NCBI RefSeq assembly: GCF_000802425.1
Contig: NZ_JRUD01000036.1
Location: forward strand, 1-32,524
Direction of reading: 5' to 3'
DNA length: 32,524 bases
Origin: Pseudomonas flexibilis
GTDB lineage: Bacteria > Pseudomonadota > Gammaproteobacteria > Pseudomonadales > Pseudomonadaceae
The position numbers and the translations under genes were made by a program. The notes under the pieces are model-generated. The model saw only the letters and a program-made list of their open reading frames with translations, was not told where the DNA came from and searched no databases. Numbering within the stretch: the stretch's first letter is position 1; every line of letters begins with the position of its first letter. This document shows positions 7,460 through 15,244 of this stretch, piece after piece.

Positions 7460-10279
7460 TCAGAAGCGGTAGCCGACTTCCAGCCAGTACTGGCGGCCTA
7501 CGTCGTAGCTCGGTGTGGTCGCTACGGCGCTGCTCTGCACGCTGCTCACCACCTGCTCATCCAGCACGTTGAAGACGTCCAGATTGATGAACAACGCCTG
7601 CTGCTTGCCGGTGGGAATCTCCCAGCCCAGCCGCAAACCCCAGGTCAGGGCCGCGCCATAGTCGGTTTCTTCCCACACCTCGACCGCCACGCCCTGGTAT
7701 TCATCCATTACCCCGGACACCTTGCCGATATCCCGGTAGCCGGCGCGGTAGCGGAAGAAGTTGCTGACCGTGAGGTTCCAGCCCGGAATCTCCGTCACGC
7801 CACTCAGGCGTGCGGTCCAGGGCCGGGCGTAGTTGCCGGCCGGGCGCTCGGCGTAACGGATGAACTCTCCGTCGTAGCGAATGTAGGGATTGTGGTAGTA
7901 GTCCTCGTCCAGCTCTTCGCTGTAGTCGGCGTAGTTGCTGGCCACCTCGGTCCAGTCCAGCGCCAATTGCAGGCTGCTTCGGGTGCCGGCGAAACGGATC
8001 GGCTGCAGCGGGGTCGCCGTGAAGCTGACCACGTGGGCGTCGCTGCGACCGTCGTTGGTGTAGGTGGTGTAGGTGCGCGAAAGCGCCTCCGTGTCCTGGG
8101 AGGGCTGACCGAGGGTTTCGCCCGCAACCTGGATGACCTGATCGCGACCCTTGCGGTTCACGTACTTGAGCCCGTACTCCACCCCGGACCACTGCTGGGT
8201 CAGGCCGAGCACCAGCTCGTCGTCGTAGGCGATGTCCAGCTGGTTGAACTTCACCGTGTTGGCGGCCTGGGCGGTCTCGGTCCAGGCATCGTTCAGCGTG
8301 TTGCGCTTCAGGGTGCTGCGCAGCATGTTGCGCCCATCCTCCAGTTGCCAGGCAGCGGCGTTGCGACCGTAGTACCGGTTGGCGCCCGCGGTGACCAGCG
8401 TCGCGCCGTCGCCAAAGACGTCATAGGTGGCGGCGAAGCGCGGGGCCACGGTGACTTCGTCCATGTAGTCGTCACCGTCAACGCGGATGCCCGGGCGCAA
8501 GCTGAGGCGGCCCCACTGGATTTCATCCTGCAGCCACACGCCCCACGAGGTGGTCTGGACCGTGAACTCACCCTGGCGATAGTAGGTGGCGGAGGACAGG
8601 TACTGACCCGGCCAGCCCCGGGCGGTGGTGCCCAGGGCGCAGGCCACGGTGTCAGTGACACCCAGCGCATTGGTGCAGGTGCTGGTGGATTTCGCCGTTA
8701 CGTAGACATGGGTGTCGGTCAGGCGCCGGTAATGGGTGTCCTGGTAGCCCAGCTCCAGGCCGGACTGCACGGCATGGCGGGTATCGCCCAGCAGGAACGC
8801 GCTCCAGTCGGCATTGACCCGGTACTGCCAGCTGTCCTGCCGCTGCTCGATATCGCCGTAACCACCCTGCAGGCTCATGCGGGTCAGCGGGTTGCTGCCG
8901 ACGGTGCCCCAATCCTTGCTTTCGGAATAACTCCAGGAGAAGTAGTCGGCGCTGTCGGATTCGCGCGACTGTTCGATCCGCCCCCAGGCCAGCTGCTGCT
9001 CCACCTTGGCCAGATCACCGCGCCAGATGGCTTTCAGTCCCGTCTGCAGGCCGCCCAGCTGGGTATCGAAGCCGGAATCCAGGGTGTTGCTGCGAAAGTA
9101 GTGGTTCTCCTCCGGGGCATAGGTCAGGCTGGACTCGATCTGCCAGGCATCGCTGGCCTGCCAGACCGCCTTCAGGAAATAGTTGTCGATCTGGCGCTGC
9201 TGTTCTTCCTCATGAAATCCCATGTTCTCGACGTGGTGGGCGGAATAGAGGCTGAGCGGGATGATCGAGCGCTTCTGGGTAAAGTTCGCCAGCAGGCCGA
9301 AGGTATCCGTGACATGCCCCTCCAGGGTGCCGCGCACGATGGTTTTCTCGAACTTCGGTTGCTCGTCATGCGAGGAGGAGTAACGAAAGCTCTCTTCCTG
9401 GCTCTGGGCGATGTGGTACTCGGTCCATTCCGACCGGGTCATCTGGTAGGAGAGCTTGCCGTGCAGCGCCTTGCTCGGCATGCGCGTGGTCGCCTCGACC
9501 ACCCCGCCGGTGAACTGCCCGTAGGCCGCCGGGACGTTGCTGTCGAGCACCTTGACTTCTTCGAGCAGATCGGTGTCCAGCGCCAGGCCCTGGCTGCGGC
9601 CGGGCACCGAGTCGAGCAGGCTGGGATTCGAAGCGGCCGGGTCGATGTTGTTGTTGATGTTCATGCCATCGACCACGAAGGCGTTCTGGTAGAACTTCGC
9701 CCCGTTGATGCTGATGTTCGCCGGCGCGATTTCCCCTGGCGTCTTACTGCTCAGCTGGGCGTCGTCGAACTGCACGTTGGGATTGAGCTTCAGCAGGCTG
9801 GTGATGTCACCGTTGCCGGCAGGCAGACCTTCGATCTGCTGGCGGCCCACCACCTGAGTGCCCATCGGCAGGGTCTGCCGGCCTTGCACCAGCGTGTTGC
9901 CCAGCTCCAGCCTGCCGGCCTCGCGCTCGGGCGCAACGATGCGTACGCCCTGCGCCTCGACTCGCCAGACCAGCCCGGAGCCGGCCAGTATCTGGTCGAG
10001 CGCCTGCACCGCACTCATCCGTCCTTGCACCCGGGGTGCTTGCTTGCCCGCCAGCAGCGGGCTCGGCGCCCCAACTTGCAGGCCGGACTGCTGGCCGAAC
10101 CCCAGCAGCGCACCGGCCAGATCCTGCGCGGGAATGTCATAGATGCGCAGCGCACTGTGCGCCGCGCTGGGCGGGTTGGCCGCGCCGGCATGCATGACCG
10201 GAGCCAGACTGAGCAACGCCAGCAGACCGGAACCGGTCAGCAGGCGGGCCAGTGGCCTTGGCTGGAAAGCGTGAGACAT
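7460..10279 (-). CDS. TonB-dependent outer-membrane receptor with STN signalling domain
   Basis: A 939-residue outer-membrane transporter. After a signal peptide ending near HAGAA, an STN (secretin/TonB short N-terminal) domain covers roughly residues 40-115 (LRIYDIPAQDLAGALLGFGQQSGL to VRIVAPE). This domain marks receptors that signal through a FecR anti-sigma factor to a FecI-type sigma factor. A plug domain follows (QIEGLPAGNGDI, VVDGMNINNNI, DSNVPAAYGQFTGGVVEATTRM). The beta-barrel ends in the aromatic signature YWLEVGYRF. A predicted loop contains a close cysteine pair (STCTN and VACAL). The ligand is unknown; a siderophore or other metal chelate is likely. ATG at 10279 has GGGGAACG in front and is preferred over an upstream start at 10306. 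A candidate ECF promoter lies about 80 bp upstream. Confidence 0.93.
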   Translation of the reverse strand: MSHAFQPRPLARLLTGSGLLALLSLAPVMHAGAANPPSAAHSALRIYDIPAQDLAGALLGFGQQSGLQVGAPSPLLAGKQAPRVQGRMSAVQALDQILAGSGLVWRVEAQGVRIVAPEREAGRLELGNTLVQGRQTLPMGTQVVGRQQIEGLPAGNGDITSLLKLNPNVQFDDAQLSSKTPGEIAPANISINGAKFYQNAFVVDGMNINNNIDPAASNPSLLDSVPGRSQGLALDTDLLEEVKVLDSNVPAAYGQFTGGVVEATTRMPSKALHGKLSYQMTRSEWTEYHIAQSQEESFRYSSSHDEQPKFEKTIVRGTLEGHVTDTFGLLANFTQKRSIIPLSLYSAHHVENMGFHEEEQQRQIDNYFLKAVWQASDAWQIESSLTYAPEENHYFRSNTLDSGFDTQLGGLQTGLKAIWRGDLAKVEQQLAWGRIEQSRESDSADYFSWSYSESKDWGTVGSNPLTRMSLQGGYGDIEQRQDSWQYRVNADWSAFLLGDTRHAVQSGLELGYQDTHYRRLTDTHVYVTAKSTSTCTNALGVTDTVACALGTTARGWPGQYLSSATYYRQGEFTVQTTSWGVWLQDEIQWGRLSLRPGIRVDGDDYMDEVTVAPRFAATYDVFGDGATLVTAGANRYYGRNAAAWQLEDGRNMLRSTLKRNTLNDAWTETAQAANTVKFNQLDIAYDDELVLGLTQQWSGVEYGLKYVNRKGRDQVIQVAGETLGQPSQDTEALSRTYTTYTNDGRSDAHVVSFTATPLQPIRFAGTRSSLQLALDWTEVASNYADYSEELDEDYYHNPYIRYDGEFIRYAERPAGNYARPWTARLSGVTEIPGWNLTVSNFFRYRAGYRDIGKVSGVMDEYQGVAVEVWEETDYGAALTWGLRLGWEIPTGKQQALFINLDVFNVLDEQVVSSVQSSAVATTPSYDVGRQYWLEVGYRF

Positions 10280-10357
10280 GAATCGTTCCCCATACAGCCG
10301 CCCCAAGGTCGGGGCAAAAGAAAATGCGAACGCCTATCATTCGGCTCGCTTGCTGTA

Positions 10358-10384
10358 ATGACGAACGGGGCAGAAAAAATTTCA
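10358..10384 (-). promoter_or_regulatory. Candidate ECF (FecI-type) promoter of the receptor gene
   Basis: On the minus strand TGAAAT (10379-10384) and CGTCAT (10358-10363) are separated by 15 bases with a T-run just after the -35 element. This resembles promoters read by iron-starvation ECF sigma factors of Pseudomonas, which pair an A-rich GAAAT-like -35 with a CGTC-like -10. It lies in the non-coding gap before the receptor, leaving a leader of about 75 bases that contains a GCCCC/GGGGC hairpin at 10300-10315. The assignment to the neighbouring sigma factor is inference. Confidence 0.55.
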
Positions 10385-10415
10385 GACTTGTCCGAGGAAT
10401 TTTTCCGAAGGGGGC

Positions 10416-10607
10416 TCAGCGGATCACCTGGAGGTAGGGAGTCAGGGGGCGCAACCGGCCGCCCGCCGCCTCCACGGCCGCCTGCAGCGCCTGCCGCGGA
10501 CTGCGCAGATCAAAGCGGGCGCCACATGGCGGTCTGCAAGTTCCACGTTGGGCATGAACGCCGAACCCAGTAGATAGGAGCGCTGCCCCAGCGATTCGCT
10601 CACTCAT
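10416..10607 (-). pseudogene. Remnant of a FecR-type anti-sigma factor gene
   Basis: A 63-codon frame starts with ATG overlapping the stop of the sigma-factor gene by 8 bases, the usual arrangement for fecR after fecI. Its last ~35 residues (FDLRSPRQALQAAVEAAGG, then RLRPLTPYLQVIR) resemble the extreme C-terminal domain of FecR proteins, the part that contacts the receptor's STN domain. The ~320 residues expected for FecR are otherwise missing: there is no recognisable cytoplasmic anti-sigma helix bundle, membrane span or main periplasmic domain. Codons of the tail are GC-rich at third positions like real genes, while the 5' half is not, which suggests a large internal deletion joining two ends. 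Alternatives are a misassembly, or a small unrelated protein. Confidence 0.5.
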
Positions 10608-11085
10608 CCAGGCACTCGGCACAGCGGGTGAGTGCTTCGCGCACCAATTGATGAGTCAGGCCCACGGAAATGCCCAGCTGCGTGGCGATCTGGCTGAGCG
10701 TCAGGCCCTCGATGCGGTGCAGGTAGAAGGCGTCGCAGGTACGTGGTGGCAGCCGATCCAGCGCCTGTTGCATGGCCCGCAGCTGGTCGGCATACAGCGC
10801 GGCGCTGGCCGGGCAGTGCTGGGGCGCGGCCAGTGACGCCAAGTGCTCGTCAGCGTCGTCGACCCGTTGCTCGATCTGCAGGTGCCGGCTGCTGTCGATG
10901 GCCAGGTTGCGCACGATACGGTAGAGGTAGCCGGCCGGCTGCTGGCAGGCGGCCTCGCGGTCGAAGCGCAACCAGGCTTCCTGGACGATGTCCTCGGCCT
11001 GGGCGGGGCTGCCCAGCAGGCGGGCGGCATACTTGATCAGTGCCTCGCGGTGGGACAGATAAAGTTGCAGGCGGGGGAATGGCAC
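10600..11085 (-). CDS. ECF sigma factor, FecI/iron-starvation family
   Basis: A 161-residue sigma-70 family factor with only regions 2 and 4. Region 2 reads LYLSHREALIKYAARLLGSPAQAEDIVQEAWLRF and GYLYRIVRNLAIDSSR, and region 4 reads ALDRLPPRTCDAFYLHRIEGLTLSQIATQLGISVGLTHQLVREAL. The spacing and sequence fit FecI, PupI and FpvI-type factors. These direct RNA polymerase to the gene of a ferric-siderophore receptor when the ligand is bound. The start is uncertain: GTG at 11085 is chosen, TTG at 11097 is possible, and no strong ribosome site is seen. It begins about 35 bases after the stop of cyaA on the same strand. A candidate Fur box lies within the cyaA end. Its expected partner FecR is reduced to a remnant. 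Confidence 0.9.
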   Translation of the reverse strand: MPFPRLQLYLSHREALIKYAARLLGSPAQAEDIVQEAWLRFDREAACQQPAGYLYRIVRNLAIDSSRHLQIEQRVDDADEHLASLAAPQHCPASAALYADQLRAMQQALDRLPPRTCDAFYLHRIEGLTLSQIATQLGISVGLTHQLVREALTRCAECLDE

Positions 11086-11120
11086 GGCTCGGCGCAACAG
11101 CAGGTGCAGGACGAGCGATC

Positions 11121-13916
11121 CTACCCGTGTTGAGAAGCATTATCAATAAAGCCTTCGACAGCCCGCAGCGCCTGCTCGATGCTTCGCTTGTACTCCAGGT
11201 AATGCAGCGTCTGCAGCTGGCCGGCCTCGAATGCCCCACTCAGTTCCAGCTCGGCGACCATCAACGGGCCAACCAGGCTACGCGCACGCAGTTGGGCAAC
11301 CACCGTCCGGTACAGCCGGTCGCCGAGTTTGCGCTGGTGGAAATCCTCCCAGCCGCAATACAGGGTGAGCTGCTCTTGCTGCTGCGCATCCCGGCTGATG
11401 CGGGCATACAGCGGCATCGGCCCCGGCGTGGCCTGCGGTGGCAGGCGACGCACCAGCTCGGTGGCGGTCAGCGGTGCGCCGGGCAGCAACTGGTAATAGC
11501 GCACCGGCCCCTGGCCGAGCATCGCCGGGCGATTCTGCGGGCTGCCCGCCACCGTTTCGAGGAAATGCTGCAGCCTTGGCAGCACGGCTTCCGGGCGCCC
11601 CGGCAGGGTCTGCTGCCAGAGCGCATTGCACTCATCGAGCAGGTAGACCTGGGTGTCTTCGCCGCTCTGGTAAAAGACCTGCAGGCAACCGGGCTCCGCA
11701 TGACGCAGCACCAGGCCGAGGCTGTGATCGGTCAGTGCCTGGCAATCCAGATGCAGCGGAGGCAGGCTCGGTTGCGCCATGCCCAGGCAGGCGAGCAGGC
11801 CGGGCAGCTCGCCCAGCACCTGCTCGCTCACCTCGCCGTCGCGACGCTGCCAGATCCGGTAGTGGCCGGCGATGCGCACCAGCAGTCGCGCCTCGCTCTC
11901 GCACAGCACGTCGGCGGATTGCGCGTACAACCCTTCCAGACGCTGGGCCAAGGCCTGCGCACGGTTCTGGGCGAAACACTGGAACTGCACCCGGTGGGCG
12001 TGCACACCCTCGCCCAGCAATTCGCGCAGACACTCGAACACCGCCTGCGGGCCTTCGTAGCGCTGGTGGGTCACCTCGTTCCAGCTGGTCAGGGTGATAC
12101 GGTCGAGGCTCTGCACCAGATTGGCCTGGCTGCCGCCATAGTCCAGCACATCGTTGCGCCCGCCGACCATCTGGGCGCGGGACAGGCCTTGCAGTGGGTC
12201 TATCCCCACATTGATCAGCACCAGTACCCGCTCGGCGCGCCGCTTCTCCAGCATCAGGGCATCTGCCACCTCGGCCTGCGGTCCGGGCAGTGTCTGCAGG
12301 CAGGCGCGCAGCCCCTGCAGCTCGAAGTCGCGCAGATGGCTCTGGCCCGGGTGCAGGGTCACCCGACTGGCGCTGTCGAGTACGCCGTTGCGCTGCGCCC
12401 AGGCCAGCAGGGCAATCAGGTGCCGGCTGCGCTTGAGCGGCACCCGGTCCTGACACTGGCTGGCAGTCAGGCTGCCGTCGTAGAGCGCCCATTGCTCGGG
12501 CTCCACGCGGCGCAGGGTCAGGTTGGGCTCGGCCAGGCTATTGGCAATGCCCGGGTTGACGGTATCGATCTTCGCCCCGCTGCGCGCAAACAGCACGCGC
12601 AGGCGGCGGGCCAGCACCAGCATGTCGCGCTCGCTCAGTGGGTTGAGCACGTGCTGCTGCTCGGCGAATGCCTTGAGGCTCAGGTAGCTGCGCATCAGCG
12701 CGGCGACCAGCAGTCGCAGCTCGCTCTCCACCTGGCGCAGCTTCCAGCGTGGGCGGCTGTCGAGCAGGACGAGGCGGGGCTCGCCCCAGCCCCAGCCCGC
12801 ACACAGCTGGCGCAGCAGCTGACGCTGCCAGGTGCGCCCGAGGGCAGACGCCGGCCGGCTCAGTTGCCGGTCGACCTTCAGGTACAGGCAGCGACGCACC
12901 AGCTCCAGGCGCGCGGCGTCGTCACGCAGATAGTCTTCCAGACGCCGATAGAGTCGGATGTAGGGGTCCAGATCGTCCAGGTCATCCACGCCGGACAGCA
13001 CGTCGCGTTTGAACTGCAGGGCCAGCGCCTCACCACCGGGGTGGGCACTGGCGTAGGCCTCGTTGAGCAGCAGCTTGAGCACCGACTTGTAGGGCGACTG
13101 CATCGCCTTGTAGAGCTGCCACATGCCGGCGCCCAGGTACTCCCGGGCCGGGATGCGTCCCAGGTAGCCGAAATGCAGCTCCTGCTCGGCCGTCAGCACC
13201 CCGCACGAACGCAGCGCGGCGACATAGTCCGGGTAGCGCTCCTCCTGCTCGGCGGGCACCAGCCACCAGGTGGGCGTGCGGCCGGCCAGCCACAGCGCCG
13301 TGCGGAAGAACTCATCGAGCAGCAGGTAGTGTTGGCTGCTGCCGCAGTCCTCGCCGGTCAGCTCGGCATCACGCCGACCACTGGCGAAGCGCTCCGGGTC
13401 AACCAGGAACACGTGCAGCTCGGCGCCCTGGCTGGCCGCCCAGTGTTCCACCGCGCGCGCCTTGCGCCGCAGCAGGTCCAGGGCCGCCTCGTCCAGCGCC
13501 GGGTCATGGCACAGCCAGAGGTCCATGTCGCTGCGCTCAGTCTGCGCCAGGGTGCCCAGGCTGCCCATCAGGAACAGCCCATGCAGCGGAGCAACCTGCT
13601 GCTGCGGCAGCGCCCAGTAGCGGAACGAGCGAGCCAGCTGGCGCGCCTCGTTCAGCGCGGCTTCGGTGGGTTCGTAGTCGCTCAGGCCCGCCGGCGCACT
13701 GGTCGAGACGTAGCCGGGCAGACCCGGATGATTGACATGAAACAGCAGCGGCAACAGATGCAGGACACGCTGCTGGCGTGTGGACAGCAACTGGTGGGCG
13801 CGTTCGAGACGCCCCGCATTCAGTGTCAGAAAACGCTGGCGCAGCAGCTCCAGGCCCCGGCGATCCGGCAACGGACCAGGGACGCCAGGTGGGGCGCTGC
13901 AATCGTTCGAGGACAT
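11121..13916 (-). CDS. cyaA: Class I adenylate cyclase
   Basis: A 931-residue cytoplasmic enzyme making cyclic AMP from ATP, the ligand of Vfr/CRP-type regulators. The N-terminal catalytic part shows the nucleotidyltransferase signature GLFLMGSLGTLAQTERSDMDLWLCHD, with the GS and DxD elements. It is followed by the class I hallmark REYLGAGMWQLYKAMQSPYKSVLKLLLNEAY. The remaining C-terminal half is the regulatory part. Length is normal for Pseudomonas CyaA. ATG at 13916 (MSSNDCSAP) is chosen; GTG at 13949 would add 11 residues, and neither has a strong ribosome site. Two small genes lie upstream on the same strand. The last codons (FIDNASQHG) are unusually AT-rich for this gene and coincide with a candidate Fur box for the downstream sigma gene. 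Confidence 0.96.
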   Translation of the reverse strand: MSSNDCSAPPGVPGPLPDRRGLELLRQRFLTLNAGRLERAHQLLSTRQQRVLHLLPLLFHVNHPGLPGYVSTSAPAGLSDYEPTEAALNEARQLARSFRYWALPQQQVAPLHGLFLMGSLGTLAQTERSDMDLWLCHDPALDEAALDLLRRKARAVEHWAASQGAELHVFLVDPERFASGRRDAELTGEDCGSSQHYLLLDEFFRTALWLAGRTPTWWLVPAEQEERYPDYVAALRSCGVLTAEQELHFGYLGRIPAREYLGAGMWQLYKAMQSPYKSVLKLLLNEAYASAHPGGEALALQFKRDVLSGVDDLDDLDPYIRLYRRLEDYLRDDAARLELVRRCLYLKVDRQLSRPASALGRTWQRQLLRQLCAGWGWGEPRLVLLDSRPRWKLRQVESELRLLVAALMRSYLSLKAFAEQQHVLNPLSERDMLVLARRLRVLFARSGAKIDTVNPGIANSLAEPNLTLRRVEPEQWALYDGSLTASQCQDRVPLKRSRHLIALLAWAQRNGVLDSASRVTLHPGQSHLRDFELQGLRACLQTLPGPQAEVADALMLEKRRAERVLVLINVGIDPLQGLSRAQMVGGRNDVLDYGGSQANLVQSLDRITLTSWNEVTHQRYEGPQAVFECLRELLGEGVHAHRVQFQCFAQNRAQALAQRLEGLYAQSADVLCESEARLLVRIAGHYRIWQRRDGEVSEQVLGELPGLLACLGMAQPSLPPLHLDCQALTDHSLGLVLRHAEPGCLQVFYQSGEDTQVYLLDECNALWQQTLPGRPEAVLPRLQHFLETVAGSPQNRPAMLGQGPVRYYQLLPGAPLTATELVRRLPPQATPGPMPLYARISRDAQQQEQLTLYCGWEDFHQRKLGDRLYRTVVAQLRARSLVGPLMVAELELSGAFEAGQLQTLHYLEYKRSIEQALRAVEGFIDNASQHG
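11132..11150 (-). promoter_or_regulatory. Candidate Fur box overlapping the 3' end of cyaA
   Basis: Read on the minus strand, the 19 bases TTTATTGATAATGCTTCTC match the classical Fur consensus at about 13 of 19 positions, including one complete GATAAT hexamer. The site is AT-rich in otherwise GC-rich DNA and ends about 47 bases before the GTG of the FecI-like gene. Iron-starvation sigma genes are normally Fur-repressed, so the position makes sense. It is also coding sequence of cyaA. Binding is inferred. Confidence 0.45.
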
Positions 13917-13977
13917 GTGCGAATCGGAGAACGGGCCACCGCCCGGCACAGCCGGCGGTGGCGCCTGTGCGCGCGGA

Positions 13978-14220
13978 TCAGCCTTCCGCGGGGGTCAGGA
14001 TGGTCAGCAGGGCCTGGGCGTGCTCGGCGGCATCGAGGCCGAGGCTGGTCAGGTAGCCACCGTCGACCTGGGTGAGCAGGCCACGGGCATGCAGACGGGC
14101 GGCGGCGCCCAGCAACTGCGGGTCGGCGTCGCTGTGCAGCTTCAGGCCTTCCTGGTGGTTGGCCAGGTTGAAGTGGGTCAGCAGGTGCAACTCGGCAATG
14201 CGCTCTGGCGTATAGGACAT
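13978..14220 (-). CDS. TIGR02647-family small conserved protein
   Basis: An 80-residue cytoplasmic protein beginning MSYTPERIAELHLLTHFNLANHQEGLKLHS and ending LTILTPAEG. It matches my memory of the short TIGR02647 family, which is found in Pseudomonas and relatives and has no established role. A winged-helix-like order is suggested by the alternating helices and the LLTQVDGGYLTSLGLDAAEHA segment, in which a short hairpin follows a helix. The ATG at 14220 has AAAGGAAG in front, a good ribosome site. Upstream in-frame starts lack one. It lies 61 bp before cyaA and 28 bp after the next upstream gene on the same strand, probably one operon. Confidence 0.8.
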   Translation of the reverse strand: MSYTPERIAELHLLTHFNLANHQEGLKLHSDADPQLLGAAARLHARGLLTQVDGGYLTSLGLDAAEHAQALLTILTPAEG

Positions 14221-14248
14221 GGCTGCTTCCTTTGTAGTAGGGCGGGAT

Positions 14249-14527
14249 TCAGTGCTCGGCGGCCTCGTCGGGCAGCTCGGGTAATGCACGCAGCAGGCGC
14301 TCGTAACGCTCGCCATCGAAGGGACGGTTGTCGTTCAGCATCACACGCACCTCATCCGCCAGGACGAGGGCCATCATCTGCAGGATTTCCTCACGCTCGT
14401 AACCGACCAGGCTCAGCTTGTTATAGACCGCCCGGGTCGCCGGAGGCTCGCCGCCTTCCAGTTGCGCCTCAATGGCCTCGATCAGCGCCTGGCCGGCGTA
14501 CAGTTCGTCATCCTCGGATGCATGCAT
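14249..14527 (-). CDS. Conserved hypothetical small acidic protein
   Basis: A 92-residue, acidic, soluble protein (MHASEDDELYAGQALIEAIE to LPELPDEAAEH) with no signal peptide. It is predicted mostly helical: an N-terminal helix, a central segment AVYNKLSLVGYEREEILQMMALVLADEV, and a C-terminal RPFDGERYERLLRALPELP. I recognise it only as a conserved hypothetical of pseudomonads (the central part resembles DUF1841-like helical proteins, not firmly). An AGGGGG stretch upstream of ATG 14527 supports the start. It is the first gene of a likely unit with the TIGR02647 gene and cyaA. Confidence 0.75.
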   Translation of the reverse strand: MHASEDDELYAGQALIEAIEAQLEGGEPPATRAVYNKLSLVGYEREEILQMMALVLADEVRVMLNDNRPFDGERYERLLRALPELPDEAAEH

Positions 14528-14596
14528 GGGAAACCCCCTGTGAAGTGGTTCGCATTCTGCCACGCGGACTGCCGGCTGTCCCCCGTCCTGCGCGAT

Positions 14597-15160
14597 TCAG
14601 TCCCGCCAGGCGCAGAAACAGCCACTGGCCAGCGTCTGCGGCGCCAGCACCGGGCGACCGGCGAGCAGCGCATCGAGCACCGGCTCGACGAAACTGTTGG
14701 CCGAGGTGCATACCGCACCTTCGCTGTAGGGGCCGAAGTAGGCCAGCCGGCCCAGGCTGTCCCAGACGGCCACCGCCGGGCTGGCTGGCAGGTCCTCGGC
14801 GCCCTGCAGCCCGCTCAGCGGCTGCAGCGCGGCCAGCGGCGCCGGCAACTGGCCGCGACTACCGGGACGCTGCACAGCATAGAACTGCACCTGCCCGGCA
14901 TAGCGTTCGAGCATCTCGGCCAGGTGTTGCTGGTTGCCCACGTTGCACGGGCAGGCCGGATCCCAGAAATGCACCAGGCGCACCGACCCGGGGCCGGCGA
15001 TGGCGGCGGGCAGTTGCAGGTGCTCGCCGCTGAACAGCGTGGGCGAGGTATCGAAGGGCCGCAGGTAGCGGGCCTGATACCACCAGAAGGCCCAGACCAT
15101 GGCCACCAGCCATAGGCCGGCGAGCAGGTAGGCGAGCAGGGACTTGCGCGTCAGGGACAT
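14597..15160 (-). CDS. Membrane-anchored thioredoxin-like protein (DUF6436)
   Basis: A 187-residue protein with one N-terminal membrane anchor (LLAYLLAGLWLVAMVWAFWWY) and an exported domain. VRLVHFWDPACPCNVGNQQHLAEMLERY has the shape of a thioredoxin-fold active-site strand-loop-helix, with CPC in place of CxxC. Further cysteines occur near the C-terminus (AVCTSANSFV, GCFCAWRD). PAVAVWDSLGRLAYFGPYSEGAVC resembles the later thioredoxin strands. I recall this layout as DUF6436. A thiol-redox role in the periplasm is plausible but unproven. Upstream in-frame extension is rejected because the membrane anchor follows ATG 15160 directly. The neighbouring hydrolase gene diverges from it with an 84-bp gap. 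Confidence 0.82.
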   Translation of the reverse strand: MSLTRKSLLAYLLAGLWLVAMVWAFWWYQARYLRPFDTSPTLFSGEHLQLPAAIAGPGSVRLVHFWDPACPCNVGNQQHLAEMLERYAGQVQFYAVQRPGSRGQLPAPLAALQPLSGLQGAEDLPASPAVAVWDSLGRLAYFGPYSEGAVCTSANSFVEPVLDALLAGRPVLAPQTLASGCFCAWRD

Positions 15161-15244
15161 GGTACGGCGACCTTGGCTGTGGGGCTTGCCGGGTGCGGCG
15201 CCGCGCAGTATACCGGGTCCGCCCTTTCCCGCATTCGGTACGCC

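Noticed and set aside
10300-10315. GCCCC/GGGGC hairpin ahead of the receptor as a terminator or riboswitch
   Set aside because: Only 5 bp of stem, no U-tract in the direction of transcription, and no recognisable riboswitch core.
7292-10573. A 1093-codon plus-strand frame opposite the TonB receptor
   Set aside because: Same shadow effect; it crosses two well-supported minus-strand genes and has low-complexity composition.
11040-14075. A 1011-codon frame on the plus strand opposite cyaA
   Set aside because: It is rich in Gln, Ala, Gly and His, with no domain, and mirrors a complete class I adenylate cyclase. Long antisense frames are expected in GC-rich genes.
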